Notes: generated by a model not told the origin, from the sequence alone. A stretch of 55,741 bases of DNA from Nonomuraea sediminis (GCF_018531495.1 NZ_JAHDTI010000008.1:1-55741); one strand, 5' to 3'; positions 43,482 to 52,824 are shown, numbered from the stretch's first letter. Program-made: numbers and translations.

Positions 43482-46400
43482 GGGAGACCACCTACTCGAC
43501 CGTCGACGTGGCCGGCGGCCTCATCCCGCACGACGTGCTGTCCCGCATCGGTGTCGCCGACCGGGACCTGCCCGGCATCCGGCCCGAGGACTACCACCTG
43601 GCCGCGTCCGAGCGGCTCGGCGACGCGGCCAGCCGCAAATGGGACTACCTGCTGGGCGCGTACCGGGCCTTCCACGACCGGGTCCCGGAGGACGAGCCCG
43701 CCACCGCCCTCACCCGTGACCGCTGGTCGCTGATCCTGCTCAGCGAGCTGGGCTTCGGCCAGATTCCATACGTGCGGGGCGGCATGCGGGCCGGGGACAA
43801 GGAGTTCCCCGTCTCCCATCTGTGGCAGCACGTCCCCGTCCACCTGGTGGGCTGGAACGTCAAGCTCGACCGGGCCACCTCCGGAGTCACCAAGCGCGCG
43901 CCGCAGTCGATGCTGCAGGAGTTCCTCAACCTGTCCGACGACCATCTGTGGGGCATCCTGTCCAATGGGCGCCGCCTGCGCATCCTGCGCGACTCCACCT
44001 CGCTCATCGGATCCGCCTACGTTGAGTTCGATCTGGAGGCAATGTTCGCGGGCGAACTGTACGCTGAGTTCGTCCTGCTCTACACGCTGCTGCACGCCTC
44101 CAGGTTCGAGCTGCCCGTACGGCAGGACGGGTCGTCACCCACGCCCGCCGATTGCTGGCTGGAACGCTGGCGCGCCTACGCGGCCGAGACCGGCATGCAG
44201 GCCCGGGAGCAGATGCGCTTCGGCGTCCAGCGGGCGCTGGAGGAGCTGGGCACCGGCTTCCTGATCGCCAACCCCTTACTACGAGACCAGCTCGAAGCCG
44301 GTGACCTCGATCCTGACGAGTTCCACCACGAGCTGCTGCGCCTGGCCTACCAGCTCATCTTCATCTTTGTCGCCGAGGACCGCGCCGCTCTGCTGTTCCC
44401 CGAGGCTCCGCAGGAGGCGAAGGACCGCTACACCACCTACTTCTCCACCCGCCGCCTGCGCCGCCTGGCCGCCAAGCGCACCGGCGACCGCCACACCGAC
44501 CTCTGGAAGACCCTCGTCAAGGTCGTCGCAGCGCTCGGCGACGACAACGGGCTGCCCTCGCTCGCTCTGTCCGGCCTCGGTGGCCTGTTCTTCCGCACCT
44601 CGCCCACGATCGACCCGCTCACCGCCGACCCGCACCCGGACCAGCTCCTGGCCTGCGACTTGCCCAACGACCGGCTGCTCGCCGCGATCAGGAACATGTC
44701 CACCGTCAGGGGTAAGGACGGCCGCCCCCGCGAGGTGGACTTCCAGCACCTGGGCGCGGCCGAGCTGGGCAGCGTGTACGAATCTCTGCTGGAGTTGGTG
44801 CCAGACCCCGACCTCGCCGAGCCGAAGTTCGCGCTGCTGGACAAGGTCGCGGGCAACGACCGCAAGACCACCGGCTCCTACTACACGCCCTCGTCGCTCA
44901 TCGAGTCCCTCCTCGACACCACCCTCGACCCCGTCATCGACCGGTACGTCTTGGGCGGCGAGGACCTGCTCAAGATCACCGTCTGCGATCCGGCCTGCGG
45001 ATCGGGCCACTTCCTCGTCGCCGCCGCCCGCCGCATCGCCAAACGCCTGGCCGCGATCAAAACCGGCGAGGACGAGCCGGTGCCCTCAGCCGTGCGGGAG
45101 GCGATGCGGGAGGTCGTGGCGCGCTGCGTGTACGGGGTGGACGTCAACCCGCTGGCCGCCGAGTTGGCCAAGGTGTCCCTGTGGATCGAGTCCCTGGACC
45201 CGGGCCGGCCGCTGGCCTTCCTCGATGCCCACATCAAGGTGGGCAACTCCCTGCTCGGTGTCACTCCGGCTCTGCTCGCCTCGGGCATCCCGGACGACGC
45301 GTTCAAGCCGATCGAAGGTGACGACCGCAAGGTCGCCTCGTCCCTGAAGAAGCAGAACGCCCGCGAGCGGGGCGGGCAGGAGACGCTCCTCGACGAGACC
45401 GGTGTGCGGGTGGGCAACCAGGACCTCGCCGGGCGGGCGCGGGCGCTCGCCGCCGTGCCGGTGGTGTCAGTGGCCGACGTGCGGGAGCAGGAGCGGCGGT
45501 TCCTGGCCATGGAGGAGGCGGCCGAGCGGAAACGTCTCGTCGCGGACGCCTGGTGTGCGGCCTTTGTGTGGCGAAAGCACGCCGACGCGCCTGCCGCGAT
45601 CACCACCCAGACGGTACGGCGGCTCGCCGATGGCGGAACGTTGCCCAAGGCGGTGGCGGGGGAGCTGCGGGAGATCGTGAAGCGGTACCGGTTCTTCCAC
45701 TGGCATTTGGAGTTTCCCGAGGTCTTCGAGGAGGCGTCCGATGGTGGGGCGGACTCTGCGGCGGGGTGGAGGGGTGGGTTCGCCTGCGTGCTGGGGAATC
45801 CGCCATGGGAGCGGGTGAAGCTGCAGGAGCAGGAGTTCTTCGCCGCGCGGGATCCGGAGATCGCCGGAGCCAAGAATGCGGCGCAGCGGAAAAGGATGAT
45901 TGCGGCACTGGCCGAAAGTGAGGAACTGCGCGACCGGGCGTTGTGGGACGACTACCAGGACGAGTTGCGGGTGGCCTCGGGGTGGAGCCATGTGCTGCGG
46001 ACCTCCGGGCGGTACCCGCTTACCGGACGCGGCGACATCAACACCTACGCGGTCTTCGCCGAGACCGGGCGCATCATCCTGGGGGCGGAGGGCCGGGTCG
46101 GCATGGTGCTGCCCACCGGAATCGCCACCGACGCCACCACCCAGTATTTCTTCAAGGACTTGGTCACTTCGCGGACGCTGGTCTCGATCTACGACTTCGA
46201 GAACGAGGAGAAGATCTTCCCGCACGTTGATCACCGGGTGCGTTTCTGTCTCTGGTCGGCAGCAGGCAGGAAAGCCCAGCAGAAACGCATCAGCCTGGCC
46301 TTCCGGCTGCGGCAGGTGCCTCAAGTCGAGGAGCGCAGCTTCACGCTCACTCCCGAGGACATCACGCTGCTCAATCCGAACACCGGGACCTGCCCGGTGT

Positions 46401-47470
46401 TCGACTATCGGCGTAATGCCGAGATCACGCTCAAGATTTACAAGCGGGTTCCGGTGCTGTGGAAGGAGAGCCCGGAGGGGAACCCCTGGCGGCTGTCGTT
46501 CATGGCCATGCTGCACATGGCTAATGACTCCGACATCTTCCACGAGCGCGAGACGCTGGAAACGGCGGGCTGGCGGCTCGAAGGCAATGTCTTCGTGCAC
46601 GGTCGTGAGCGCATGCTGCCTTTGTATGAGGCGAAGATGGTCCATCACTTCGACCACCGGCTCGGCACTTACGAGGGGCAGACGCAGGCGCAGGCCAACA
46701 TGGGCACCCTGCCTCGGTCGACGCCCGAGGAGAAGGACGATCCGAGCTATGTCGTGCTGCCTCGGTACTGGGTGGAGGAAGCGGAGGTCGACAAGCGCCT
46801 CAACGCCAAGGGCTGGGGCAAGGGCTGGCTCCTCGGCTGGCGAGAAACTTGCCGAAGCTCCGACGAACGCACAGTCATCGCCGGCGTCATACCGCGAGTA
46901 GCCGTTAACAACAAGTTCCTCATCGCGCTTGTGCCGACATCTGCGCCTCTCTTGCAGGCCAACTTGACAGCCATGGTGTTCGACTTCGTTGCCCGCCAAA
47001 AAATGGCTGGGACGTCCCTGAATTTCTTCCTGTTCAAGCAAATGCCTATGCTGCCGCCTACGACATATAAGGGTCCTTGTCCATGGCTGCCTAGCGATGT
47101 TTTGGAGTCGTGGACCAAGACGCGATCACTGGAGCTCTCTCATACCTCCGCCCAGGTGGAGGCATTCGCCCGCGACCACGGTGACGAAGGGCCGCCGTAC
47201 CGCTGGGACGATGAGCGCCGGTTCTGGCTGCGAGCGGAGCTGGATGCCGCGTACTTCCACCTCTACGGCGTCGAGCGAGAGGACGTGAAATACATCATGG
47301 ACTCCTTCCGCGCCTTCCAGAACAACGCCCCCGAACGCTTCGTCCGCACGAAGAAGGCCATCCTCGAAATCTACGACCTGATGGGCGACGCCATCGCGGG
47401 CGGTAAGCCGTACCAGACAATGCTGAACCCTCCACCGGGGCAGGGGCCGCGTCACCAGCCCCGCTCATGA
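43478..47470 (+). CDS. Eco57I-class N6-adenine DNA methyltransferase (DrmMI/PglX-like)
   Basis: A 1330-residue protein, much longer than a simple methylase. SAM motif I is VCDPACGSGHFLVAAARRIA (about residue 505) with VYGVDVNPLAAELAKVSLWIES, and catalytic motif IV is VLGNPPWERVKLQEQEFF (about 772), the NPPW form of gamma-class adenine methylases. The first 450 residues and last 550 have no clear enzyme motif and probably hold target recognition and helicase-contact regions (GSYYTPSSLIESLLDTTLDP just before motif I is typical). No PD-(D/E)XK motif was found, so cutting must come from another subunit. ATG overlaps the SNF2 stop. It likely marks self DNA. Confidence 0.87.
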   Translation: MRETTYSTVDVAGGLIPHDVLSRIGVADRDLPGIRPEDYHLAASERLGDAASRKWDYLLGAYRAFHDRVPEDEPATALTRDRWSLILLSELGFGQIPYVRGGMRAGDKEFPVSHLWQHVPVHLVGWNVKLDRATSGVTKRAPQSMLQEFLNLSDDHLWGILSNGRRLRILRDSTSLIGSAYVEFDLEAMFAGELYAEFVLLYTLLHASRFELPVRQDGSSPTPADCWLERWRAYAAETGMQAREQMRFGVQRALEELGTGFLIANPLLRDQLEAGDLDPDEFHHELLRLAYQLIFIFVAEDRAALLFPEAPQEAKDRYTTYFSTRRLRRLAAKRTGDRHTDLWKTLVKVVAALGDDNGLPSLALSGLGGLFFRTSPTIDPLTADPHPDQLLACDLPNDRLLAAIRNMSTVRGKDGRPREVDFQHLGAAELGSVYESLLELVPDPDLAEPKFALLDKVAGNDRKTTGSYYTPSSLIESLLDTTLDPVIDRYVLGGEDLLKITVCDPACGSGHFLVAAARRIAKRLAAIKTGEDEPVPSAVREAMREVVARCVYGVDVNPLAAELAKVSLWIESLDPGRPLAFLDAHIKVGNSLLGVTPALLASGIPDDAFKPIEGDDRKVASSLKKQNARERGGQETLLDETGVRVGNQDLAGRARALAAVPVVSVADVREQERRFLAMEEAAERKRLVADAWCAAFVWRKHADAPAAITTQTVRRLADGGTLPKAVAGELREIVKRYRFFHWHLEFPEVFEEASDGGADSAAGWRGGFACVLGNPPWERVKLQEQEFFAARDPEIAGAKNAAQRKRMIAALAESEELRDRALWDDYQDELRVASGWSHVLRTSGRYPLTGRGDINTYAVFAETGRIILGAEGRVGMVLPTGIATDATTQYFFKDLVTSRTLVSIYDFENEEKIFPHVDHRVRFCLWSAAGRKAQQKRISLAFRLRQVPQVEERSFTLTPEDITLLNPNTGTCPVFDYRRNAEITLKIYKRVPVLWKESPEGNPWRLSFMAMLHMANDSDIFHERETLETAGWRLEGNVFVHGRERMLPLYEAKMVHHFDHRLGTYEGQTQAQANMGTLPRSTPEEKDDPSYVVLPRYWVEEAEVDKRLNAKGWGKGWLLGWRETCRSSDERTVIAGVIPRVAVNNKFLIALVPTSAPLLQANLTAMVFDFVARQKMAGTSLNFFLFKQMPMLPPTTYKGPCPWLPSDVLESWTKTRSLELSHTSAQVEAFARDHGDEGPPYRWDDERRFWLRAELDAAYFHLYGVEREDVKYIMDSFRAFQNNAPERFVRTKKAILEIYDLMGDAIAGGKPYQTMLNPPPGQGPRHQPRS

Positions 47471-47704
47471 AGACCGGAGGCGGCGGCCGAAATCGAGCAG
47501 TGACGGGCACATCAGCCGCGTCCCCGACCGGGTGGGAAGAGCGAAGGCGACGGCCTTGCCCGGGGCGGCGTAAGCGGTGATCATCGTCGGATAGGTCCGG
47601 CAGTAGCCCTGAGACAGCCCCCGGACCAGCGGCAGTCCGCGCCCTTGCTCGGCAAGCAGCAACGGCGTGCTCTGCGCCAGAAGGATGGGAATCTGCGCAC
47701 TCAC
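47465..47704 (-). CDS. Possible small protein, 79 residues
   Basis: GTG-started frame reading leftward, MSAQIPILLAQSTPLLLAEQGRGLPLVRGLSQGY and so on, overlapping the end of the methyltransferase gene by six bases. Composition looks coding and no larger gene occupies the stretch, but no family is recognisable and the ribosome site is weak. Treat as uncertain. Confidence 0.35.
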   Translation of the reverse strand: MSAQIPILLAQSTPLLLAEQGRGLPLVRGLSQGYCRTYPTMITAYAAPGKAVAFALPTRSGTRLMCPSLLDFGRRLRSS

Positions 47705-47727
47705 CGGAACCCGCTACGGTGGCTGGC

Positions 47728-48027
47728 ATGACCCCGTACCTGCTCATCCTCGGTGAACGCGAGGCCGTGGCCTGGGTGCTACGGGAGTCGCGGATGGCCT
47801 TCCCCCCGACGGCCCGCCGCGAGGTGAACGGCCTGAAGATCGGCGACGAGCTGCTCGTGGTGACCACACGGGGCTGCTGGCACAACCCGGGACGCGACCG
47901 CACCCGCGTGATCGGCCGGGCGCACGTGACCTCCGCCGTCCGGACGTACGAAACGCCGATCACCATCGCCGAACGTGAGTTCACCAGGGGCTGCGATCTC
48001 ACCTTCGACCTCCTCACCCCTACCTGA
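47728..48027 (+). CDS. Small EVE/PUA-like domain protein
   Basis: About 99 residues: MTPYLLILGEREAVAWVLRESRMAFP, then GLKIGDELLVVTTRGCWHNPGRDRTRVIGRAHVTSAV. The 'KIGDELLVVTTRGCW' strand-turn and the following 'R-VIG-A-V' strand are the pattern of EVE/PUA-like modules, which bind modified bases in DNA or RNA and often sit beside restriction systems (family knowledge). GTG 47719 would add three residues. A 73-residue gene follows five bases later. Confidence 0.6.
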   Translation: MTPYLLILGEREAVAWVLRESRMAFPPTARREVNGLKIGDELLVVTTRGCWHNPGRDRTRVIGRAHVTSAVRTYETPITIAEREFTRGCDLTFDLLTPT

Positions 48028-48032
48028 CGGGC

Positions 48033-48254
48033 GTGGAGCTGGTGCCGTTCGTCCCACGCCTGGCGGCGTTCCCCGACAAGCGTGACGGAGCCTGGTCGAT
48101 CCGGCTGCGCAGGCCGCTTCTGGAGATCTCTCCGGCGGACGCCGCGCTGCTGCGGGACGCGCTCACCCAGATCGCGGTGCGGCCGGCCGACGTGGTGGGG
48201 GAATACCTCGACAAGATCAAGCCGGTGCGCCGGGTCACGTCGGCTGCCGGGTGA
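48033..48254 (+). CDS. Small protein of unknown function, 73 residues
   Basis: GTG start five bases after the EVE/PUA-like stop, so probably co-translated. Sequence MELVPFVPRLAAFPDKRDGAWSIRLRRPLLEISPADAALLRDALTQI with an amphipathic helix; it resembles no family I can name. Convergent with the 369-residue gene, stopping four bases from its end. Confidence 0.5.
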   Translation: MELVPFVPRLAAFPDKRDGAWSIRLRRPLLEISPADAALLRDALTQIAVRPADVVGEYLDKIKPVRRVTSAAG

Positions 48255-48257
48255 GCC

Positions 48258-49367
48258 CTATTGGCGGGGGAGAATTTCCAGGCCGCCGTCCGGGCGCAGC
48301 TCCAGGCGCTTCTGATCGGGCACGAGCCGGCCGCTGACGCGCAGAACGCGTTCGTTGATCTGGGCGTGGAAGGCCCGCTGATAGTCGGCCTCCCCGACCA
48401 CCACCCACACGGCCCTGCGGTAGACCCCCGACGCCGTGCGCAGCTCCCCTTGGATCTTGATGCGCGGCGCCTCACCCCTGACCCTGCCGCGCAGCGTCTC
48501 CGCCCTGCCGGTGATCGTCCCCGTCTCCGACTTCGCCAGGGCTTCCAGCTCGCTGCTTGCCTTGGAAATGGCCCGTACCATCGGAGCGGAGAAGGCGATC
48601 GGTGCGGGGGACAGGTTGACGGGCTCGTCCCGAGCCCAGGAGAAGGTCACCTCGAACGGCTGATTGCGTCCGGCGCCGCCCAGGCCGGCCAGCGCCGCGC
48701 ACAGGTTTGCCGACACGCCCTGCTCCACATAGTCGTCGAACACGCCCGGCGGTCGGTCCAGCTCCACCACCTGCGCAGCGGCCTGGCGCGCGGCTTGGAG
48801 CGCCGTGTGCAACACGGTCAGGACGTGACGCCCGACGACCGGCGCGCCGAAGAGCGGATCGGGACCGGGAGGAGCGACCGGCACCCGCGCGTGGAATATG
48901 TAACTGCCGGGTGTAGTGGTGCCGAGACGCACACCTTGTAGGAAACCGTCGACCTCCTTGCTGCGCCGGTCGCGGAAGAGCAGTTGAGGACCCGCCTCCA
49001 CCGTCCTGGCCGAGAACTTCAGCACGTCATGAATGCCCTGCACCGCCTTGACGGCCGAGGGCAGGGGGATCGTGCCGGACGGCGTCTCGGGTTGGAGGCG
49101 ATAGGACTGCACGTCCACCAGGGGCTCGGCGATGTCGAGCAGGATCTCCTCCTGTGGCCGAGCCTCGAACATGGCCAGCTTGCGGACCGCCTCATCGAGC
49201 AACTCACTATCGTCCGGATACTCCAGGCTGCTAGGGATGAGCACCCGGCCAGCGCTCTCACGACTCCATACGGTGGCTCCGCGCCAGGTGCCCTCGCGTC
49301 TCCAGCCGCGGCTGGCGAGATATCCGCTCAGTTCCTCGGGATTGACGGTGGACGTGGGCTCGCTCAT
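48258..49367 (-). CDS. Defence-island protein of unknown function, 369 residues
   Basis: ATG start inside the stop of the DUF4365-like gene (ATGA). N-terminal 60 residues (LSGYLASRGWRREGTWRGATVWSRE, VLIPSSLEYPDDSELLDEAVRKLAMFE) look like a small alpha/beta domain. The middle (LLFRDRRSKEVDGFLQGVRLGTTTPGSYIFHARVPV) is beta-rich, then helical (TVLHTALQAARQAAAQVVEL), and the C-terminus (RGRVRGEAPRIKIQGELRTASGVYRRAVWVVVGEADYQRAFHAQINERVLRVSGRL) looks like an OB-type barrel. No catalytic motif is visible. Coupling to a nuclease-like partner suggests a sensor or regulator. Confidence 0.6.
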   Translation of the reverse strand: MSEPTSTVNPEELSGYLASRGWRREGTWRGATVWSRESAGRVLIPSSLEYPDDSELLDEAVRKLAMFEARPQEEILLDIAEPLVDVQSYRLQPETPSGTIPLPSAVKAVQGIHDVLKFSARTVEAGPQLLFRDRRSKEVDGFLQGVRLGTTTPGSYIFHARVPVAPPGPDPLFGAPVVGRHVLTVLHTALQAARQAAAQVVELDRPPGVFDDYVEQGVSANLCAALAGLGGAGRNQPFEVTFSWARDEPVNLSPAPIAFSAPMVRAISKASSELEALAKSETGTITGRAETLRGRVRGEAPRIKIQGELRTASGVYRRAVWVVVGEADYQRAFHAQINERVLRVSGRLVPDQKRLELRPDGGLEILPRQ

Positions 49368-49909
49368 AGCGCCTCCACCACCCTTCCCGGGTCGAGCAGG
49401 CCGAGCAGGCGATCCACCGTAAGCAGATTGTCCTCGGGGATGAGCACCTCGACCTTGCGATCAGCACGCGCACCGGCGATTCTCTCCCGATCCGCCAGGG
49501 AGATCCAGTAGGCCGCCTGCTTGAGCTGCAACCGGTGCTTGTCGGCGTGGATGAACGTGGTCAAATCGTCGGGCACGACCACGACGAAGAGGTAGCGGGG
49601 AACACGTCGTTGCCCGGCGAGCGCATTGAACTGTTTCTCCGTTAAGCCCCGGTATTTCCAGAAGCCATCCACCAGCTTCGGTGCCGACCACGACTTGACC
49701 TGTGCCTTCAGGCAAGGAAAATCCCCGTCGACCTCCCAGGTCAAGGTGAAGTCGTAATCGATGCCTGTGACGTCCGGGTACGGCTTGCCCATCTGCAGCC
49801 CGGCGGCGCCAGCCAGGGCCTGCACGAAGCACTCGCCGTACCACCCCTGGTGGTTGCGCCGCTCGAAGTACCACTCGCCGTTCAGAACCTGCCTCCAGGA
49901 CCGCCGCAT
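49364..49909 (-). CDS. DUF4365-like protein, probable PD-(D/E)XK-fold nuclease
   Basis: A 181-residue protein. The N-terminus FERRNHQGWYGECFVQALAGAAGL holds the G-x-x-x-E helix; DVTGIDYDFTLTW supplies the acidic residue and PCLKAQVKSW the Q-x-K strand. Together (E, D, QxK) they match the DUF4365/PD-(D/E)XK layout. LFVVVVPDD and YWISLAD later in the chain are also family-like. It starts the two-gene leftward operon with the 369-residue protein. Intergenic sequence to 50199 holds nothing I recognise. Confidence 0.68.
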   Translation of the reverse strand: MRRSWRQVLNGEWYFERRNHQGWYGECFVQALAGAAGLQMGKPYPDVTGIDYDFTLTWEVDGDFPCLKAQVKSWSAPKLVDGFWKYRGLTEKQFNALAGQRRVPRYLFVVVVPDDLTTFIHADKHRLQLKQAAYWISLADRERIAGARADRKVEVLIPEDNLLTVDRLLGLLDPGRVVEAL

Positions 49910-50199
49910 ACGAGATCTTCTTCAACCGTAGCGACGTGTCAAGACTTGTGGAAGCGCCAGACCTTGGGGGTATAGTCGTAAGTGAGATCAAGGATGCCTA
50001 CACGAAGAGATGCTTGTCGTGGCATCGTGGCCTTCCCTCTGATCCGAATCCTCAGCGACGTCCCGTACGTCCTTTCGTTGAGTTAGCTGCGGCGCGTTTC
50101 CGCCCTTGTCGGCGTGCTTAACGCAGCTCATTTCCAGGTGATCACTAACTGTGGTGGCGATGAGGCTGCCCACATCAAGCTGCGACATGTACGAAAGGC

Positions 50200-50640
50200 A
50201 TGACGATGGCAGGCAAATTCACTCGCCGTTTCGACGCCCAGGCCCCGCGCAACCCTCACGCCGAGCTCTATGACACCCACGTTCCCCCGCCGAACTCCTG
50301 GCGTACGGCCTACACCGTCCCCGGCGCCAGGCCGAGGTCGGCCTTCCACCTCTCCCGCGAGTGCGAGGCTCTGTGGCGGACGCTGGAACTGGTGGAGAGC
50401 CTTGGGCTGAAGAGCAGCCTTGTTGCGATCGAGCTCGAACGCGCTCTCCAGACGCTTACGGCGTGCCCGATGTGCGCGCGGCGCTACAAGAGCAATTTCA
50501 CGTACCTACTATGCCACGTGCGGCTCGGTGCACATTGGCACTCCGCCGCGGTGCTGCAGAATGGCGCCAAGGGCGGGACGGCGGCTGGCACGGCGTCGCA
50601 GTCATCCGTCGCCCGCACGGAAGCGGGTCGTACGCGGTGA
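50200..50640 (+). CDS. Small putative zinc-binding protein
   Basis: A 146-residue frame starting MTMAGKFTRRFDAQAPRNPHAEL. The motif FHLSRECEAL followed about 45 residues on by LTACPMCARRY gives H, C and CxxC, a plausible metal site with helical linker. The last 40 residues are low-complexity. It stands alone between divergent defence genes; no family name can be given. Alternative ATG at 50206. Confidence 0.45.
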   Translation: MTMAGKFTRRFDAQAPRNPHAELYDTHVPPPNSWRTAYTVPGARPRSAFHLSRECEALWRTLELVESLGLKSSLVAIELERALQTLTACPMCARRYKSNFTYLLCHVRLGAHWHSAAVLQNGAKGGTAAGTASQSSVARTEAGRTR

Positions 50641-50803
50641 CGAAGCCCAGTGTCCACCTCCGGGTGCATGAGCCGATCAACTCCTGAGGGATACCTCGAT
50701 CAAAGGCCATTCGAGGGCATCCCGGCTCGGCCGATCGCGTGGTCGCTTGGGCACCTCGACCGGTCGGCCGGGCGCTGCTCGATCTCGTCAAGCGCCCGGG
50801 TGA

Positions 50804-52657
50804 TTACTCTGGGGGCTCCATCGGGGGTCGTGGCCAGATCTGGATGACGCGCTGCGCCAGGATGGTCGAGCGTTCGAGGATCGCCGCGTCCGTCCATGAC
50901 TCGTGATGCTGTTCCACGATCTCGGCGTTCAGTTTCAGCAAGCTGTACTTGGTGAGCAGCGTTCGCTTGCCGAACGCTGGTTCCACCTCCTCGGAGACCG
51001 CGGCCGTATCCGTCCAGGGACGGTTGGACAGCTTGGGATTCAAGTACTCGTTGACCAGGGTCATATTGCCGAGGGTCTGTACCAGGATGTCCCGGCGGTG
51101 CCGGCCTTCGTGATCCTGCGGGGGCAGGTCCCAGTACCGGCTCCAGCTCTGCGGCATGATGTGCTCGACCGTCAGTACCCCGCGCGGGCAGTGCGGGTGC
51201 TCGCTGTACTTGTCTCTGGTCTTGTCCTCCAGAGCTTCGAGGAGCATCCGGAGACGTCCTCTGGTCAGATCCTTGTAGATCCTGATGGTCTGCGCCGCCA
51301 GGACCACCTCTTCGTCGGAAGGCCAGTAGACGGCCGAGGCAGTGCTTCTGGTGAGGTAGCTCTCTGTCGCGTCACCCGCGAGCTCCGGGCCGGCCTGGTC
51401 GAGTTCTCGAAGAAGCTCGAGCAGGATCCGGTTGTAGTTCTTCGTCGTGAGCTTGCACAACATGCGGCGGACCAGCCAGCTCTCCATGGTGCTGAGCGCC
51501 TTGTGCCGCTGCTCGACCGGCATCCGCTCCTCCGGCCAGCGCAGGATCCACAGCAGGAAGGGGCCGACGATGGAGGCCTCCATCACGGAGATCACCCGGT
51601 AGAAGAAGGTGCCTTCCAGGGAGTCCCAGGGCAGGTGCTCCAGCCCGGCGTAGACGTCGGCGTCGGCAGCGATGTCCCGCATGATTTCCCTGGCCGACAA
51701 CTGCATGCGCCGGACGTGGTCACGGAACTCGGTGAAGACGCGATCGGCCGGTACATCGCTGAGCAGCCGCGTGACCAGCCAGTAATTCATGAAGATGTCG
51801 ACGTAGGGCCGGTAGAGCCGGCCCTGCCGGACGTTCCGTCGCCACCTGTTCGAGTCGAATGGCCTCCAATATTGGTCATAGAGGCCCTTCAGATCGTCCT
51901 TCTGCTGAGTCGCGAGCTGAAAGACCAGATTCTTGATCAGATCGGCGGCCAGGAGAGGCGTGCCACGGTGGTTGAGCGTCTCGAAGATGACCTGCGCGTT
52001 GTCGCCAGGCTCAAGATCGATGACGACCAGCTTCAAGTGCCTGTGCAGCGTCCACGTCAGGGCGGTGATCCGTTGCCGGCGTTTCTCCTCGTCGCCGTCG
52101 GGCTCCACCCACTCCATCATTTCCTTCACGAAGTAGCCGTGGGCGAGAACGATGTTGCTGTTGGCCAGATCCTCCGGAACCTGCTGACCGTTGTCCATCG
52201 CTGAACGGTAAGCGTCCTGGTCGCGGTCGGTCGGCCAGACTTTGAAGACCTCGTCGGGGTGCTGTGTCAGATCGGCCGGGTTGAGGACCATCGCCTCAAG
52301 ACCCTTGGCATCGATGGGCTGCCCGTACTGCTCGGCCACAAGTTGAGCGGCGTCGATCAGGATCTGGAGGGTGGTCAGTCGTTGCTGGCCGTCGATGACG
52401 TTGCGCACCGAGATGAACCCGGTCTGAATCCACTGCTGTTCGAGGACTATGGCGCCCAGGAAGTGTGGCGGAATTTTTTCCTCCCCACCGTACGCCGCCA
52501 ACGTCTCGAGCACCTGTTCGGCGACCGTGCGTACATCGCTCCACAAGGGCTCCCACTGGTCGGTCCGATTCCAGACATACGGTCGCTGGAAAAGCGGGAT
52601 GACGTACCTGACGTGACCACTGAAGATTTCCGCAGGTGTACGAGTGTCCGCTTTCAT
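50804..52657 (-). CDS. GmrSD-type restriction enzyme (DUF262 plus DUF1524)
   Basis: A 617-residue single-chain type IV-like enzyme. The N-terminal DUF262 (ParB/Srx-like NTPase) has IPLFQRPYVWNR, VIDGQQRLTTLQILID (DGQQR near residue 88) and VIFETLNHRGTPLLAADLIKN. The C-terminal DUF1524 His-Me nuclease has LTVEHIMPQSW (about residue 500) and LGNMTLVNEYLNPKLSNRPW. Family members such as GmrSD cut glucosylated hydroxymethylcytosine phage DNA. A GAGGAAC ribosome site precedes ATG. Fusion of S and D parts into one chain is common. Confidence 0.9.
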   Translation of the reverse strand: MKADTRTPAEIFSGHVRYVIPLFQRPYVWNRTDQWEPLWSDVRTVAEQVLETLAAYGGEEKIPPHFLGAIVLEQQWIQTGFISVRNVIDGQQRLTTLQILIDAAQLVAEQYGQPIDAKGLEAMVLNPADLTQHPDEVFKVWPTDRDQDAYRSAMDNGQQVPEDLANSNIVLAHGYFVKEMMEWVEPDGDEEKRRQRITALTWTLHRHLKLVVIDLEPGDNAQVIFETLNHRGTPLLAADLIKNLVFQLATQQKDDLKGLYDQYWRPFDSNRWRRNVRQGRLYRPYVDIFMNYWLVTRLLSDVPADRVFTEFRDHVRRMQLSAREIMRDIAADADVYAGLEHLPWDSLEGTFFYRVISVMEASIVGPFLLWILRWPEERMPVEQRHKALSTMESWLVRRMLCKLTTKNYNRILLELLRELDQAGPELAGDATESYLTRSTASAVYWPSDEEVVLAAQTIRIYKDLTRGRLRMLLEALEDKTRDKYSEHPHCPRGVLTVEHIMPQSWSRYWDLPPQDHEGRHRRDILVQTLGNMTLVNEYLNPKLSNRPWTDTAAVSEEVEPAFGKRTLLTKYSLLKLNAEIVEQHHESWTDAAILERSTILAQRVIQIWPRPPMEPPE

Positions 52658-52824
52658 AGTTCCTCGGGGGTAAGGGAGTATTTGGGATACCTCGGCCGAT
52701 GGGTAGCTGCCGGTACAAGCCGATCAGAAGGCTGCCCGATGGCGGTTACGTTAGAGGATGGGACTGACACTCGACGAGACTTGAGGCGGTCCTGGCAAGG
52801 AAGTATTTCTCGGCTCATCGGGAG

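Noticed and set aside
35554..47470. Canonical class 1 DISARM
   Set aside because: No separate DUF1998 gene and no phospholipase-D nuclease gene are present, and the first gene is far larger than drmA.
50903..52204. A 433-codon open frame antisense to the GmrSD gene
   Set aside because: Shadow of a gene with clear DUF262 and DUF1524 motifs.
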